Below are positions 10,166-22,467 of a stretch of 64,000 nt of DNA, in pieces (positions within the stretch are counted from its first letter, which is position 1; the number at the start of each line of letters is the position of its first letter). A model generated the notes under the pieces. It ran no database searches. It had not been told where the DNA came from and saw only the letters and a program-made list of their open reading frames with translations. The stretch covers positions 17,561,412-17,625,411 of the forward strand of contig CAMTDV010000013.1 of the NCBI GenBank assembly GCA_947069175.1, given 5' to 3'. This DNA is from Scalesia atractyloides. Its lineage: Eukaryota; Streptophyta; Magnoliopsida; Asterales; Asteraceae. A program made the position numbers and the translations under genes.

Positions 10166-10238
10166 GACACGTAGCTCAGTTGGTAGAGCTGCGTGCACGC
10201 TTACGGGAGGTCTCGGGTTCGAGCCTCACCCGGCGCAC
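10166..10238 (+). other. tRNA-like module 4 of solo LTR
   Basis: This 73-nt module has TAGCTCAGTTGGTAGAGC and GGGTTCGAGCC. It is nearly identical to the module at 428-500. Confidence 0.75.
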
Positions 10239-11189
10239 ACTTATTACAGACCGAACCGGTCAACAAGTCAACAAGTCAACGGTCAAACAAGTCAAAGTCA
10301 ACAGTCAAAAATCAACATTTTTTAATTTCTTTTATTTATTTATCTAAATTAAAAATCAATTAAAAATACTTAAAAATAACATTTTTAAGGTTAGAAAATA
10401 GCCTTAAACTCACAAAAATACACCCAACAATCCTACTAAAATTGATTAATAAAATTCGTTTACTTACCGAACCATTATGCCATTATCTAGGTTAGTTTCA
10501 CTCGTGGTTAAATCAAACTTCGTGCGCATTCAACATCAGCAACCGAACGCACCCAATGTGAGTGAATCTTACAACTCCCCTTTTTAATTACACGTTTTGG
10601 TGTGTGTCATGTGTCACCAAAATTAACTCGTTTATTTAAAACTTGTGCCATACCATATTGTGATCTAAACTTAGATTGTATATATTGTTTGTAGTTATGT
10701 ATTTCATATTGTCAAGTTATATGCAATTCATTCATTAGGCCCATCAGTTCCTCGTGGGAGACGAGTTGAGCAACGCGTGCCTCAAAACAAACCCATTATT
10801 GTTCGTGTGTGCATTATTTAATATTAAATGATTGGTGAATAAGTTTACATCTATTTTTACTCATGTGTGGTTGTGCACTTTATTTTATAATCAATTAAAT
10901 AAACTTGTTCAAATGTTTTTCATAGGATTCACTCGCCACTTTTTGTTGATCCAAAAACCATTTTTACACATGATACAGGTGAACAGGATGAAGCAAGGAA
11001 AACATAGGAAATGCCTTAGAAGAAAACAATGAAGTCTAGAATGATGTTAGGACATGATGTAATAATGATTGTATAATTCTCTTTAAAATTGTACTAATGA
11101 ATATGAAACGTTATAATAAATGTCATGAGCTTTGATGATAACCCAATCATGCCCCGATCACCTTTTCCGCTGCGGGTCGGGGTGTGACA

Positions 11190-11480
11190 ACAATCGTGTT
11201 TGTTAAAACGAAGCAGATTTGGAAACCCAAAACCAAGGCGATAGCAAATCACCAATCCTTGAAACAAAAGGGGGATTTGTGTTTAAAAGAAGTGTCTTAT
11301 TTTGATGCTTCACGGAAACCCAGGACCACGATGGCCCAGGTCTCACTGTCTTACTAATCTCCTTATTTTTCAGGAACAATCAAGGAGGAGCTGTTGACAA
11401 TATCTGGAATGTTGATAGCGGTGGTTCTAGGGACATATTGGATAACATCTCACTGTCGCAAAAGTTCATATTCTTTTCTC
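11190..11480 (+). pseudogene. copia gag end and protease remnant
   Basis: This continues the gag frame after the solo LTR. At 11405-11422 it encodes WNVDSG, the remains of the copia aspartic protease active site (usual form W-V-D-S-G). The integrase, reverse transcriptase and RNase H that should follow are absent, so the element could not be autonomous. Confidence 0.65.
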
Positions 11481-13329
11481 GAGTGTGATGTTTCCTTTGG
11501 AAGAGATGAGGTAAGAAAAGATCAGCGAAAAGGTACAAATTTAAATTTCGTGCTGTAATTTGAAATTGATTAGTTTTTAACTAATGATGGAACGGTTAAG
11601 CAAAAACAACAAAAATATTTACTTTTCTTTCGTTTAAAACTTTGTACATACGTTTTCTTTATAAGGTAAATTTGTGCATAAAGTATGATGCACAAATTTA
11701 GGGGGGAAAGAGAGCGATATATGTATTGTTTGAGGGGGAGAAAGTCAGAAAAATACGAAAAACATTTGAAAAACAGAAAAATACAAAAACATTTGAAAAA
11801 AAATACAAAAGGTCTCTTTCATCAATGGGAAATGAAATGAATATTCATGATAAAGGGCGTGGCTGACATATGTAAGGTGCGTAGCTGAAAAGATTAGGAT
11901 CTAATGTGATACGCCGATAGGCTTAACGCTCAAAGTGATTAAAAGATACTAAGTGATATAAACATAACGAACTATGTATCTTATGGGTAACATACCATCG
12001 GCGTATGATTTTATGGTCTTAAATCCTGCGTTGATAGATAGCCAACATCTGAAGTTTCGGGTCATTATGCTGTTGAGTCATCCGGGGATATCTTGGCTGC
12101 CCTTCTGTTGCATCCAGATTATATGCAGACCTAGGCACAGTCAGGATATCTTTCTAAAAGAGCCAAAATAGAAGGGCCAAAACCTCAAAAAACGAAAATC
12201 TCATCATGAGAAAATTCCATGTGCTTAAAAATCAAACATACCGTATAAGGTATTTGCCTAACCCTCGTTAGATACTATTAGTCACTCTGCTGTACGAAAG
12301 TACTGACCTGTTCACCAATAGTCTGACGTTGTAAAAGATAAAGGATGATCTCAGTATACTCACCTGCTACGATGAATCGTTGTGCTTACCTTGATCGTGG
12401 GGGTATGTCATGGTATGGGACACACGGCTATTATAGTATATACTACCTTAAGCATATCACGAAGTTGAAAAATTGAAAGTTGAGCATTAAAGTTTAAGTG
12501 GACAAACATATCGGCAATCGCATAGACCAGTTTGAATAAGTTCACACTGAAAAGTGTTCCTTGGTCCGCTTGAAAACGATTTTGATCCCATTGTAATTGT
12601 ATAGTTGTAACTATTGAGTTAGTTTCTTTGCTTATTTATGTTTATGTTTATATTCTTATATTTAAAAAAATAAAGAAAATTCAAAAATCCAAAAATAGAG
12701 TGCTTTATTTGTTTTATTAAAAATTATTAATCGTTCTTGAAAATTTGACTAATCATATAAAGATGAAAGAAAGTTGAATTCTGATCAGAGTACAAGTACT
12801 TGGATGTACCAACTGTTCATGTGATACTTTCCCTTTGCATAAGAATGTTTTCTTATAAATTTCTGAGAATCGTGCAGATCTTGATTTAGATCAAGAAACA
12901 GGGGTTGCTGAAATTCAGATGCTGTAGTTGCTGACAAAGCATGAAGCATCACGACAGCAAAGTGAACCTGAGTCAGAAGAACCAGATGCCAGTCATCGTC
13001 TGATAATGATAGTACATTTGAAGAAGTACCTGAGAACCTGCTTGCTTGAAAGAGAAAGATTGCAGAAGAAAAGAGCTGTTGAGGTTCCTCCTCTCACATT
13101 CTTTTTGACAAAGATGTTTCAAGCAAAGCTGATCAAGATCCTGATATGAAGCTAACCACAAGAGCTGAAGAAAGAAACCCAGTGCTGAGAGTTCGTTGAA
13201 GTGTGAGGTCCAAGAAGTATGAGACTGACTTCCACAACACTTACAGCATAGCGACAATCATAGTCTCTGTTGAAGATGTCGCTGAATTTATGCTATAAAG
13301 GCAATTTGATGCACCAGTCTAGGGGAGAT
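11481..13329 (+). other. non-coding 3' internal part of copia element
   Basis: No reverse transcriptase or integrase is recognisable. It contains AAAAACATTTGAAAA repeats (11745-11815) and purine-rich tracts such as AGGGGGGAAAGAGAG (11699) and GAGGGGGAG (11732). Multiple polypurine tracts are known in Sireviruses. Near 12900-13150 there is weak acidic and basic coding-like sequence with no recognised domain. AGGGGAGAT before 13330 is the polypurine tract used. Confidence 0.6.
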
Positions 13330-13781
13330 TGTTAGGTCCTAGAAGTGTGAGATTGAAGCTTCAAATATACGCAATGGTTTATGGTAGTTAACTGGATTTA
13401 ACTGGGTTAGTTTGTATTAGGTTTGGACCTTTATAGGTCATTTGGCATGCCATAGGCCATGTGGGCCAGGCAAGCCCATAGGCCATGTGGGCCAGGCAAG
13501 CCCATAGGCAAGCCCATGAGGGACATGCCTTACCCTAGGTATATAAGCTAAGCTTATTCATTTCTAGGGTTAGATTTTTGAACACTTTTGGGTATTCTCT
13601 AGAGAGAGCCTCCATCTTGTACCAGACGGTTTTGCTTGTTCAAGTAATAGAACGTGTGCAAGGTGTTAAAATTGATTCGTGTTGTTCTTCGTCTTTTCAG
13701 TTCAAGATCACAAGTTTGGATTCTGCCCATCCTTGGTGATTGTGTGATATCGTTGACAGATTCGGATTATCGGGACTTACA
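13330..13781 (+). mobile_element. 3' LTR of Sirevirus-like copia element (452 bp)
   Basis: It runs from TGTTAGGTCC to GGGACTTACA. Unlike the 5' copy it has a tandem duplication of about 26 bp (GGCCATGTGGGCCAGGC...) around 13455-13505. It sits inside RNase H sequence of an older copia element. Confidence 0.9.
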
Positions 13782-14190
13782 ATAATATATAACATCATGG
13801 TGTCCTTATCACTTCATACGTAAATGCATTGAAAATGAACAAATAAATGTGGAGTAGGGATGAGCACGGTACCCGTTTGGTACCGAAAAACGAGGAAAAG
13901 CGGTACCGGTACCAAATATACCGGTTCGGTACCATTATCGGTATTTACCGGTGTTTTACCCGTAAACACCGGTACCGTATCGGTACCAAAAAGAGTAAAA
14001 TGGGAACCAGTACCGAAAATACCCGGTACGGTACCGGTACCAAATGCTCATCCCGACTGTGGAGCACATCGCTGGAGATTACAGAAGGTTGATATCTTAA
14101 CAAAGGCGCTACAAAGGATCAAGTTCATCATAATGAGGGAACTAATCGATGTTAAAACCTGCTACAAGTTGCTTGTGATTAAGGGGGTGA
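13782..14190 (+). pseudogene. RNase H end of an older copia Pol, split by a hAT MITE
   Basis: Before the MITE the frame reads PYHFIRKCIENEQINVE. After it come IAGDYRR and, in another frame, VDILTKALQRIKF and MRELIDVK. This is the standard C-terminal order of copia RNase H (YHFIRE..., ADILTKAL). One frameshift is visible near 14086. AAGGGGGTGA at 14181-14190 is its polypurine tract. Confidence 0.8.
13855..14056 (+). mobile_element. hAT-type MITE, 202 bp, GGTACC-rich
   Basis: The termini are TAGGGATGAGCA and TGCTCATCCCGA. Flanks ATGTGGAG (13847-13854) and CTGTGGAG (14057-14064) agree at 7 of 8 bases, a hAT-type 8-bp duplication. The interior is packed with GGTACCGGTACC motifs and is largely self-complementary. 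Confidence 0.85.
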
Positions 14191-14191
14191 T

Positions 14192-14490
14192 TGTTGGATA
14201 TAATCACTCATAACTCACACATAAACTTATGGATAATTTACATTAATATGTTTTAGTTTGTTTATGTCTATTAGTGTCATGTAATTATGTATAAGGGTCA
14301 AACATGATGTATAGTGTATGTGTGTGTCGTTTCATAAAACAAGGCATCTATCTCTTATAATTGGTATAATACCGATGAACATATGTTGTAGAAACATTAT
14401 GAACCCATAAACATTCTTAATACACTAAACTCGTTTACTTATTTGGGTTTGATCTTAGTGACTTTAATTGTTTTTATCAATTCTGAAACA
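14192..14490 (+). mobile_element. 3' LTR of the older copia element (end tentative)
   Basis: TGTTGGATATAATC directly follows the polypurine tract. The end is placed at a TGAAACA at 14490, but no second copy exists here to prove it. Confidence 0.5.
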
Positions 14491-16401
14491 AGATAACTTT
14501 CTATCGGTATTTGATATATAGATGTACAACACAAATGGACCTAAATATGCAAGTTATTTGTTTATATTCAATTCTCTAGATTTTGCCATTTTGTATTAGT
14601 ATACTTGTACGAAACATATTCAACTAGGAAAAGGTCAGAAACTATTAGCTTGGTTGCCGAGTAAAAGGAAACATATTAGAGACGAAGAACCTGGATTATT
14701 GGAGTAGTTTATCATGGAGAGTTGATTTTGGTGTGCCCTCTTTTGTATAATAACATCTGATACGTGGTCTAAAGTTCGGTGTTATACGTATTTAAGTGAG
14801 TGTTTTACGCGGATTTGAGTTTCGAATGATCTACTTTGATATGATTTGTGTTTTACAGGTCTAACAGAGTTTAAGGAACAACCCGAGAGCTTTACGAGAC
14901 ATCGGGATGAGGCTAGGAACAACTGGACATGACAAACGAAGAAAACGGACAAGGAAAACAACTAGTCATGTTGGCAACGTGGCCTTGGGCCTTCGTCGAT
15001 GCAACCCGCGTAGACAGACTAACTGCGCGTAGATCACATAGTCGCGTCGCCGACGCAATGGCGAAAATTCTCGCATACCAGACGTGCGTTTGACTTGTTG
15101 ACTTGGGGTTTTGGAGATATATTATTGGTTTCGACGAACTTTGAGGAGTTAATTCTTGGAGCTGTAAACTTTTTGTAAACCTCTCATAATCATCATCCAA
15201 CCTACAATCATCACCAACCCATCTCCATCATCTATCATACGAATCATCATCCATCTATCATACAAATCATCATCCATCTCCATCATCCATCATACGGATC
15301 ATCATCCATTTCCGTCATCATAACCCTTATTCCAAGTTTCTTGGAAAACATCACCATAAACACAACCATCCCATCATTTATCTTCTCAAGATCAAGATCC
15401 AAGACCTAATGGTCTGTTATTCACATTCCACATCTGGTGATCAAGCCTCGTGTACCATGAGCGGCTAATCTCCTAGGGTTTCACCCCGATGTAGACTTTG
15501 TAAGATTTCTAAGGGTTTGACAATTGTTTTATGATTTAATTTGTGACTAGTTACATTGAATATTTAAAGTTTGTGTTAATTGTATTGCATTTGTTTTGAA
15601 TTCACAAATTGTTAAATGAGTTGGGAAATTTAACTTTGTGAAATGAATTCTTGCAATTGTGCTTTGGCATAGATTAGGGTTTACATGTTTTTGGTAATGA
15701 AGTGCATTTTTATCCGTTCATTATAACGTTGATAGTTATCGGCACCTAAGCCTCGTAACACTAAACTCGTCTATAACCAAGTGTGACTAAATCAAGTTTA
15801 AAACATGTAGGAACCCTAGGTCTTGCAATTTCGAACGGGGTGTGAAACTTGTTCCAAATTATCGTGTTAAATCAAGTATTTAAGTTTTCAAATTCGTAAT
15901 CAACAAATCGTGTTTTAGTAAATTGTGAGTTAAATCCGATTTCTTGTAAAACCAAACTATACAAACAAAAAGAATTAAATTGCAAGCTTCATAATTGTTC
16001 CGAATCAATAATAAACTGAATCCTGACACGAACCGTAAATTCTTCGTGGTTCGACACCTAACTGCCACTTACTATTTGTTTGAGGTAATTAGGAGTTTAT
16101 AGATTTATCTTTGACCGGACCCCGACACTCCGATCAGCATCTTTGTCATCTAAAGATACAATGGTGGCTCGCATGAGTTAATATCACCAACGACGACTCG
16201 ACTCGACTCGAATCAAAATCAAAGATAACAAAGAGAAGAAAATATGATATTTCATTAATCAAGTATTTATAACATAATTATATACAATGGAGTGTACATA
16301 AAAGTAGGAATCCTAATCTGTATATAACTATTTCAATAAAATGATAAGTATAACAAGATAAGTGTTACCTATGATATTGTCGATAATCATAATAGTATTT
16401 A
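14491..16401. other. unassigned repeat-like DNA
   Basis: No gene is recognised. 15180-15345 is rich in CATCATCCATC microsatellite. 14750-16130 has the base composition and phrases of a long plant LTR or retroelement leader (TTCTTCGTGGTTCGACACC near 16040), but no boundaries or partner copy are in the window. Short minus-strand open frames show no domain. Confidence 0.5.
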
Positions 16402-17212
16402 AGAGTAAAATTTATAGTCTCTATGGTTTGGTGAAGTTTCACCTTTACTCTTCATATTTTCAAAATTACTTGTTCTCTGCGGTTTACTCAGTTGTTACTC
16501 GTAGTCCTAGAGTGGATAGACTTTAGTTTTCTCAATTAAGTGAGTGTGAAATGACAGAATTACCCTTATCATTAAAAAAGTTATATAAAAAGTAAAAGAA
16601 ATATAATTAAAGTTTAACAAATTTGAGTGTGGCCCATTTTTTTTAAACATAAAACAACCCACCCGACCCACAAACCTGCAATTTCTAGCGACTTTACCTA
16701 GATTTCGGCGAACCTTCAACTTCTGGCGAACCTACAATTTCTAGCGATTAACAAAAACGTGAAGGTTGTGAAGGTAGCGACATGTTTCACCGTCGTGTGT
16801 GTGTTACCATGTTTTTGATGAAGCTCTTGCAAAAGGTTAGAATCTATCTTTTACACTCGTTTTTCCAGTGATGATGGATGGTATAGGCGGTGTAAAGAGT
16901 GATAACACTCGTTTTTCCAGTGATGGTGGATGGTATATCTGATGAAGAAGATGAAAGAGAGTGGGGTGGAGGTAAGGAGGAGGATAGAGTTTTATATTTG
17001 GTTAATAATGGTGGGGCCTACTTAAATTTATTTTAATATTTTAATTATTATTTTAATAATAAGGGTAGTTTGGTAATTTCTTATTAACTAGACAAAACTA
17101 ACGTACATCACTTCAAAAATTATTCAAGTAACATCCAAGCAAACTATAGAAACAATACATGTAAAAAAGGACTAAAAGTAAAACTTTAAGAAACCGTGTT
17201 GGTGCATTTTAC
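16402..17212. mobile_element. MULE-like non-autonomous element (imperfect inverted termini)
   Basis: The left end reads GTAAAATTTATAGTCTCTAT. The right end, reverse complemented, reads GTAAAATGCACCAACACGG, and about 45 bp match imperfectly with shared GGTTT and TTACTTTTAGTC-like blocks. No transposase and no clear target duplication was found. Confidence 0.5.
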
Positions 17213-17610
17213 TATAATATTTATATTTATATTCATAATTACACGAAAATCTTTGTTAATATAAAAATGAACTATCTTTGGTTTATTGATGTACAAGAAA
17301 CAAAGCACCCACTACTCCTCTAAATGATTACGTAAAACAATTCAGAGGAAAATCCGGTGAAGCGAAGAATTCCAGACGATCTTCATCTTCCTGAACCGTG
17401 ATTCTTTTACACATCTACTCATTTCAATTTCAATTTCTCTATTATCAATTCACTAATTAATTTTATCATCAAACGCCGTTAATCGGCTAATTCGGATTCC
17501 GAAACCCTAATTATACGTGTGTTCGGTAGGGCTTTGAATTTGCGATCGATTATTAAGATTCCGAAACCCTAAGTTTACACATCTACGGATCGAATTGGAT
17601 TGATAAGAGG
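17213..17610 (+). promoter_or_regulatory. CUL3 upstream region and 5' UTR
   Basis: This stretch carries no coding sequence. A pyrimidine-rich segment (17380-17460) looks like a 5' UTR. I see no confident TATA box. A MULE-like element ends about 400 bp upstream of the ATG. Confidence 0.4.
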
Positions 17611-20600
17611 ATGAGTTCGCAGAAGAAGAAGAATTTTCAGATAGAGGCGTTTAAGCATCGTGTGGTGGTGGATCCAAAGTATGCTGATCGGACTTGGAAG
17701 ATATTGGAGCATGCGATTCACGAGATTTATAATCATAATGCTAGTGGACTGAGTTTCGAGGAGCTTTACAGGTTTTGATTGTTTTCCTTTTTGTTTAGTT
17801 TATGATTTGGTGATTAGTAATTGTTTAATTTGTGTTGTGGTTATGTGTGTTGTAGATTGGTGGAGAAGAGTGATTGATTTAGGTTGTTGTTGTGTGTGTA
17901 TAGCATGGATTTGCAGAAGTATGAATTATGATATGTGTGAATGTTTACATAATTTGGCTGCTTGTATTGGACTGGATAGGAATGTTACTTAAATGAATGG
18001 GGCAACTTGATGTAATTATTAGGGTTAGATTCAGTAATTCTTTGTTAGTATCCTGTATGACTGTATTAATGTTTTAGGCCGTAGTGGTTCAGAGGGGGGG
18101 GGGTTGAGTTGTACTATTTGATGAAGAATTTGCTACTGATTTAGAGACACAATCTTTTAGTTAAGTTTGGCACAGCGCATATAGTTGAAGCACAATAGAG
18201 TTTGTCTTGAATTTTTACTTCATGTTTTATATGATGTGCTGCATGATCACCTTCTAAACTTTTAACTTTGCTGGTCTTTCAGAGTTTCAGTTGATTGAAT
18301 TTTACCTCTTTTCTGTTTTCTTATTTACTTATCTTAGCTATAGTCTCCCAGTTAGTGTCATACAAAATTGAGAATCAGAGTATTTCTACGCATTGGTTCT
18401 AAATCATTTGTAAAAGGATGCATGATCATACCAAAAAGGCCAATGCATTGTCCATCAATTTGCTTTTCTGAAGCATATAGGCTTGGTTTTTAAATTGCCC
18501 CTTAGGCCTGAGGTGCGTGTGGGAATAGGAAAAACACGTCAGGGACTTGAGGTGGCGCTTCATGTACATGTGGGTCAAAATTGGTCAAATATAGGGCCTG
18601 GAGTAGGCTGATATGTAAAACTGACCAAAAGGATGAAGAGATTATGAATGGTTTACTTGATTTAAAGTCTGATATGTTAAAGAGATGCGAGATATGCAAC
18701 TTTTAGTTGTACGTAAAGTTTATTTGATTTTCCATAGAGCAATGCGTTGCATACATGAAGCTAACGCCTTGGTTTTCAGGACCTAAACACCTTGAAGGGG
18801 CTCCTGCTTTTTGAAACCAAGCATATAGGTCATATTAATTCATTATGAAATGAAAAACAAAACAAGCGATGGTCAATTGTATCTAATTGTTAGGTTCTTG
18901 TGTAGCACTTTATATTAGCTCCACACTAAGTAGACATTAACCCTTCTGATAGTGAGTCTATATATCAGGTTCATCTAAAAAATACTGTTGTGAATGCTCA
19001 TACTTTCTATGGAAATTGTGTTGATGATATCAATCTTTGTGGCAGTCATTTACCGTAGATAACCAAAATCATATATTTAGCAATAATAGTTTTGCCTGAA
19101 AGAAAATCACAAGCATTGACGACATGTACCTGTTTATGTATAGGAACGCATACAATATGGTGCTGCACAAATTCGGCGAAAAGTTGTACTCCGGACTCAT
19201 ATCTACTATGACTTTGCATTTAAAACAAATAGCAGCATCAGTTGAAGCATCACAGGGATCCTTATTTCTCGAAGAATTAAACAAAAAATGGGCAGAACAC
19301 ACCAAAGCGTTACAAATGATACGAGACATATTAATGTACATGGATAGAACATTTATTCCCAGTACACGAAAAATTCCCGTTCACGAACTCGGTCTCAACT
19401 TATGGAGGGATAACATTGTTCGCGCACCTAATATCCAAACAAGGCTAAAAGAAACACTCTTGGAAATCGTGCAGAGAGAACGAAACGGTGAAGTTATTAA
19501 CCGAAGCTTAATGAGAAACATTGTTAAAATGTTAATGGATCTTGGTCCGTCTGTCTACCAACAAGACTTCGAGAAGCCGTTTCTTGATGTCTCGGGTAAC
19601 TTTTACCGAGGTGAATCTCAGCAGTTCATTGAGTGTTGTGATTGTGGGAATTATCTGAAAAAAGCCGAGAAACGTTTGAATGAGGAAATTGAACGAGTGT
19701 CGAACTATTTGGATGCGCAAAGTGAAGTGAAGATAACGAATGTTGTTGAAAAGGAGTTGATTGAAAGTCAAATGACCCGATTAGTTCACATGGAAAATTC
19801 AGGTTTGGTTAATATGATTGTTGATGATAAGTACGATGATTTGAGCAGGATTTATAATTTGTTTCGTAGGGTGCCGAATGGGTTGATGTTAATACGGGAT
19901 GTGATGAATTCTCACATTCGGGAAACGGGTAAACAACTGGTTACCGATCCCGAAAGGGTTAAAGATCCCGTGGAATTTGTACAATGTTTACTCGATGAAA
20001 AAGCTAAACATGATAAAATTGTTAATCTTGCGTTCAACAGTGATAAGACGTTTCAAAATGCTTTGAATTCCTCGTTTGAGTATTTCATTAATTTGAACGT
20101 TCGGTCCCCGGAGTTTATCTCGTTGTTTGTGGATGACAAGCTTAGAAGGGGATTAAAAGGTGCGAGTGAAGAAGATGTCGAGATTATTCTAGATAAGGTA
20201 ATGGTGCTTTTTCGTTATCTACAAGAAAAAGATGTGTTCGAAAAATATTACAAACAACATTTGGCGAAACGGCTTCTTTCTGGAAGAAGCGTATCCGAAG
20301 ATGCAGAAAGAAGTTTGATATTGAAGTTAAAAACCGAATGCGGCTATCAGTTTACTTCAAAATTGGAGGGAATGTTCACCGATATGAAGACGTCTCACGA
20401 CACAATGCAAGGGTTTTATGAAGCTATGGGACGTGAGTTAGCGAATGGACCGATACTTTCCGTACATGTTCTGACAACTGGCTCGTGGCCGACTCAATCT
20501 ATACCCGCTTGCAACCTTCCACATGAAATACTTACCGTGTGTGAGAGATTCAAAACGTATTACCTCGGTACCCACAACGGACGGAGATTAACTTGGCAAA

Positions 20601-21184
20601 CAAACATGGGTTCTGCTGATATAAAAGCAACTTTTTCGGGAGGTAAAAAGCACGAGCTAAACGTTTCAACGTATCAAATGTGTGTTTTGATGCTTTTCAA
20701 CAACGTGGATCAGTTGAGTTACAAAGAAATCGAGCAGGCGGTGGAGATACCAACCGTTGAACTGAAACGGTGCTTGCAATCGTTAGCTTGTGCAAAGGGG
20801 AAGAATGTTTTGAGGAAAGAACCAATGAGCAAAGACGTAAGTGAAAACGACAGTTTCTTTTTTAACGAAGGTTTTTCGAGTAAACTCTACAAGGTGAAGA
20901 TTGGGACGGTGGGGGCACAGAAGGAATCGGAACCTGAAAAGCAAGAAACAAGACAGAGGGTAGAGGAAGACAGAAAGCCACAGATCGAGGCGGCGATTGT
21001 GAGAATTATGAAAGCAAGACGGGTGTTGGATCATAATAATATTGTGGCGGAAGTTACAAAGCAACTGCAGTCGAGATTCTTGGCGAACCCTATTGTGATA
21101 AAGAAACGAATTGAGTCGCTTATCGAGAGGGAGTTTTTAGAAAGGGATAGGGAGGATAGAAAGTTGTATCGATACTTGGCTTGA
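17611..21184 (+). CDS. CUL3: cullin-3, scaffold of CUL3-BTB-RBX1 ubiquitin ligases
   Basis: There are two exons, 17611-17771 and 19144-21184, joined across a 1372-bp GT-AG intron (TACAG|GTTTTG ... TATAG|GAACGC). The split codon encodes the R of SFEELYRNAYNMVLHKFGE. The product is 733 residues, matching plant CUL3 (about 732). The N-terminus (FQIEAFKHRVVVDPKYADRT) and cullin repeats bind BTB substrate adaptors. The cullin-homology region follows (KDVFEKYYKQHLAKRLLSGR around residue 395) and recruits RBX1. The C-terminal winged helix has IVRIMKARRVLDHNN, with the neddylation lysine at about residue 677, and ends KLYRYLA. All domains are present and unbroken. The first exon is short and starts at the conserved MSSQKKKNFQIEAF. 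The single-intron structure is as in Arabidopsis CUL3A/B. Confidence 0.97.
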
Positions 21185-22467
21185 TGAAGAACCTAGGCAT
21201 GATGGGGTGATATGTGGTTTCGTTTTTTCTTTTTCGAATTGTTAGAAGGAATGATACAGTTTTAGTAACGGTTTGATGATACTTTGTATGGTTTTTTATA
21301 CATCTTTAATGATATCAGATTCATAATGCGATCAAACAAAAGGATCAAAAAGTTTGAAGTCATTTATGATCATGTCTGTGACCCTTCAGGGTTGTGGAGG
21401 CTCTTACAAAAGAAACTTTAGTAGATCTATATGATACAAATATATAATAAATACATTAAGTTTTATCTGTATAACCTTATCGTAAAGTTTTACTTAAATT
21501 CCAACTAATATACTTTATCTACTGTTGTCTGTAATCGGCCATCATCCATTTTCATCCTCATTTTATTCTATAAATCTCATGAACTCTTCCAAACACCCAT
21601 ACTAGTCCAAGCATGCTCTTATTATCTTCAAGCAATATGTCTTAAGGAAAAAGATCCACCAACTTACCACATCGCACTTCAAAAAAGAACACTAAAAACG
21701 TTGCAAGTCGATGGATTCTTGATGGTAAAACTATGTCCTGAAAACTTCCGTCACATACACTGTTACGCAAACATTATTGAAGATCAGTCTTCACCCTTTC
21801 CTCCGTGCCTGTGCCGTTTCGGAGTTTGGAGTATGTGGGAGAATTCTATTCCAACTAGACCTGTGAGGAACACATAGTCTATTCCTATCTCTTATGTATG
21901 GCATATCCCAAGTATATACTTTCTTAATTCACTATTTCATCAGTCATTTAAAGGGGTTCATTTCTATAGGAATCAACATTTGATCACTCATCTCTTTGTC
22001 AACATCCCGTGTATATAATAACCGATGAACACTCTCTCCAGCCTTCATCCTTCCGTTATTAATCTGGACTCTTCGATTCTAAACATCTCACGTATGAATT
22101 TAAAGCTCGACACACCATTGTCCACTATAACATAGTCCACAAGAACTCATTTTCACGTGTGTAATTAAAATAGATGTTTAATTATTATGTCACATATGTC
22201 ACAAATGCACGTGTGTAATTTTAGATGCTTCCATCTGTTCTACTTTAAATATCATGTCTTAGTATGTGGGTATGTATGTTTTCTAACATGTTAAATTATA
22301 TGATCATCTATTGCTACGACTCTCTTGTTACATTTGCAACTCTAGATTTGCTTGTCATTCAGACCTAAATGATATATCGATGAGGGGAGGATGTACATAA
22401 TGTAAACTGAAATTGCTGAGGGAGGGTCCTAAAGGATCATTAGTCGAGGGCAAGTCACTTTTTATTA
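21185..22467. other. CUL3 3' UTR and intergenic DNA
   Basis: AATAAA occurs at about 21446. Around 21640-21860 a short plus-strand stretch reads like degraded protein (DGFLMVKLCPENF) followed by a stop. I do not recognise its family. Confidence 0.4.

Larger units (their letters stand above)
8699..11189 (+). mobile_element. solo gypsy LTR (2491 bp, tRNA-array family) with TSD ACAAT
   Basis: It runs from TGTAACATCC to GGTGTGACA. ACAAT is at 8694-8698 and again at 11190-11194, so this is an insertion followed by LTR-LTR recombination. It contains an antisense tRNA-like module at 8882, a TATA box at 9222, four sense tRNA-like modules, and one copy of the GGCCCATCAG unit. Confidence 0.95.

Noticed and set aside
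13847..14213. Open frames rich in tyrosine, arginine and valine
   Set aside because: They are produced by the GGTACC-rich MITE. Only the downstream DILTKAL segment belongs to real (copia) coding sequence.
15180..15345. CRISPR-like or satellite array
   Set aside because: It is a simple ATC/CCATC microsatellite with no constant repeat-spacer structure, in a eukaryotic genome.
21624..21870. Protein-coding exon downstream of CUL3
   Set aside because: A short coding-like run (DGFLMVKLCPENF) has no recognisable family, splice sites or start, and soon meets a stop.
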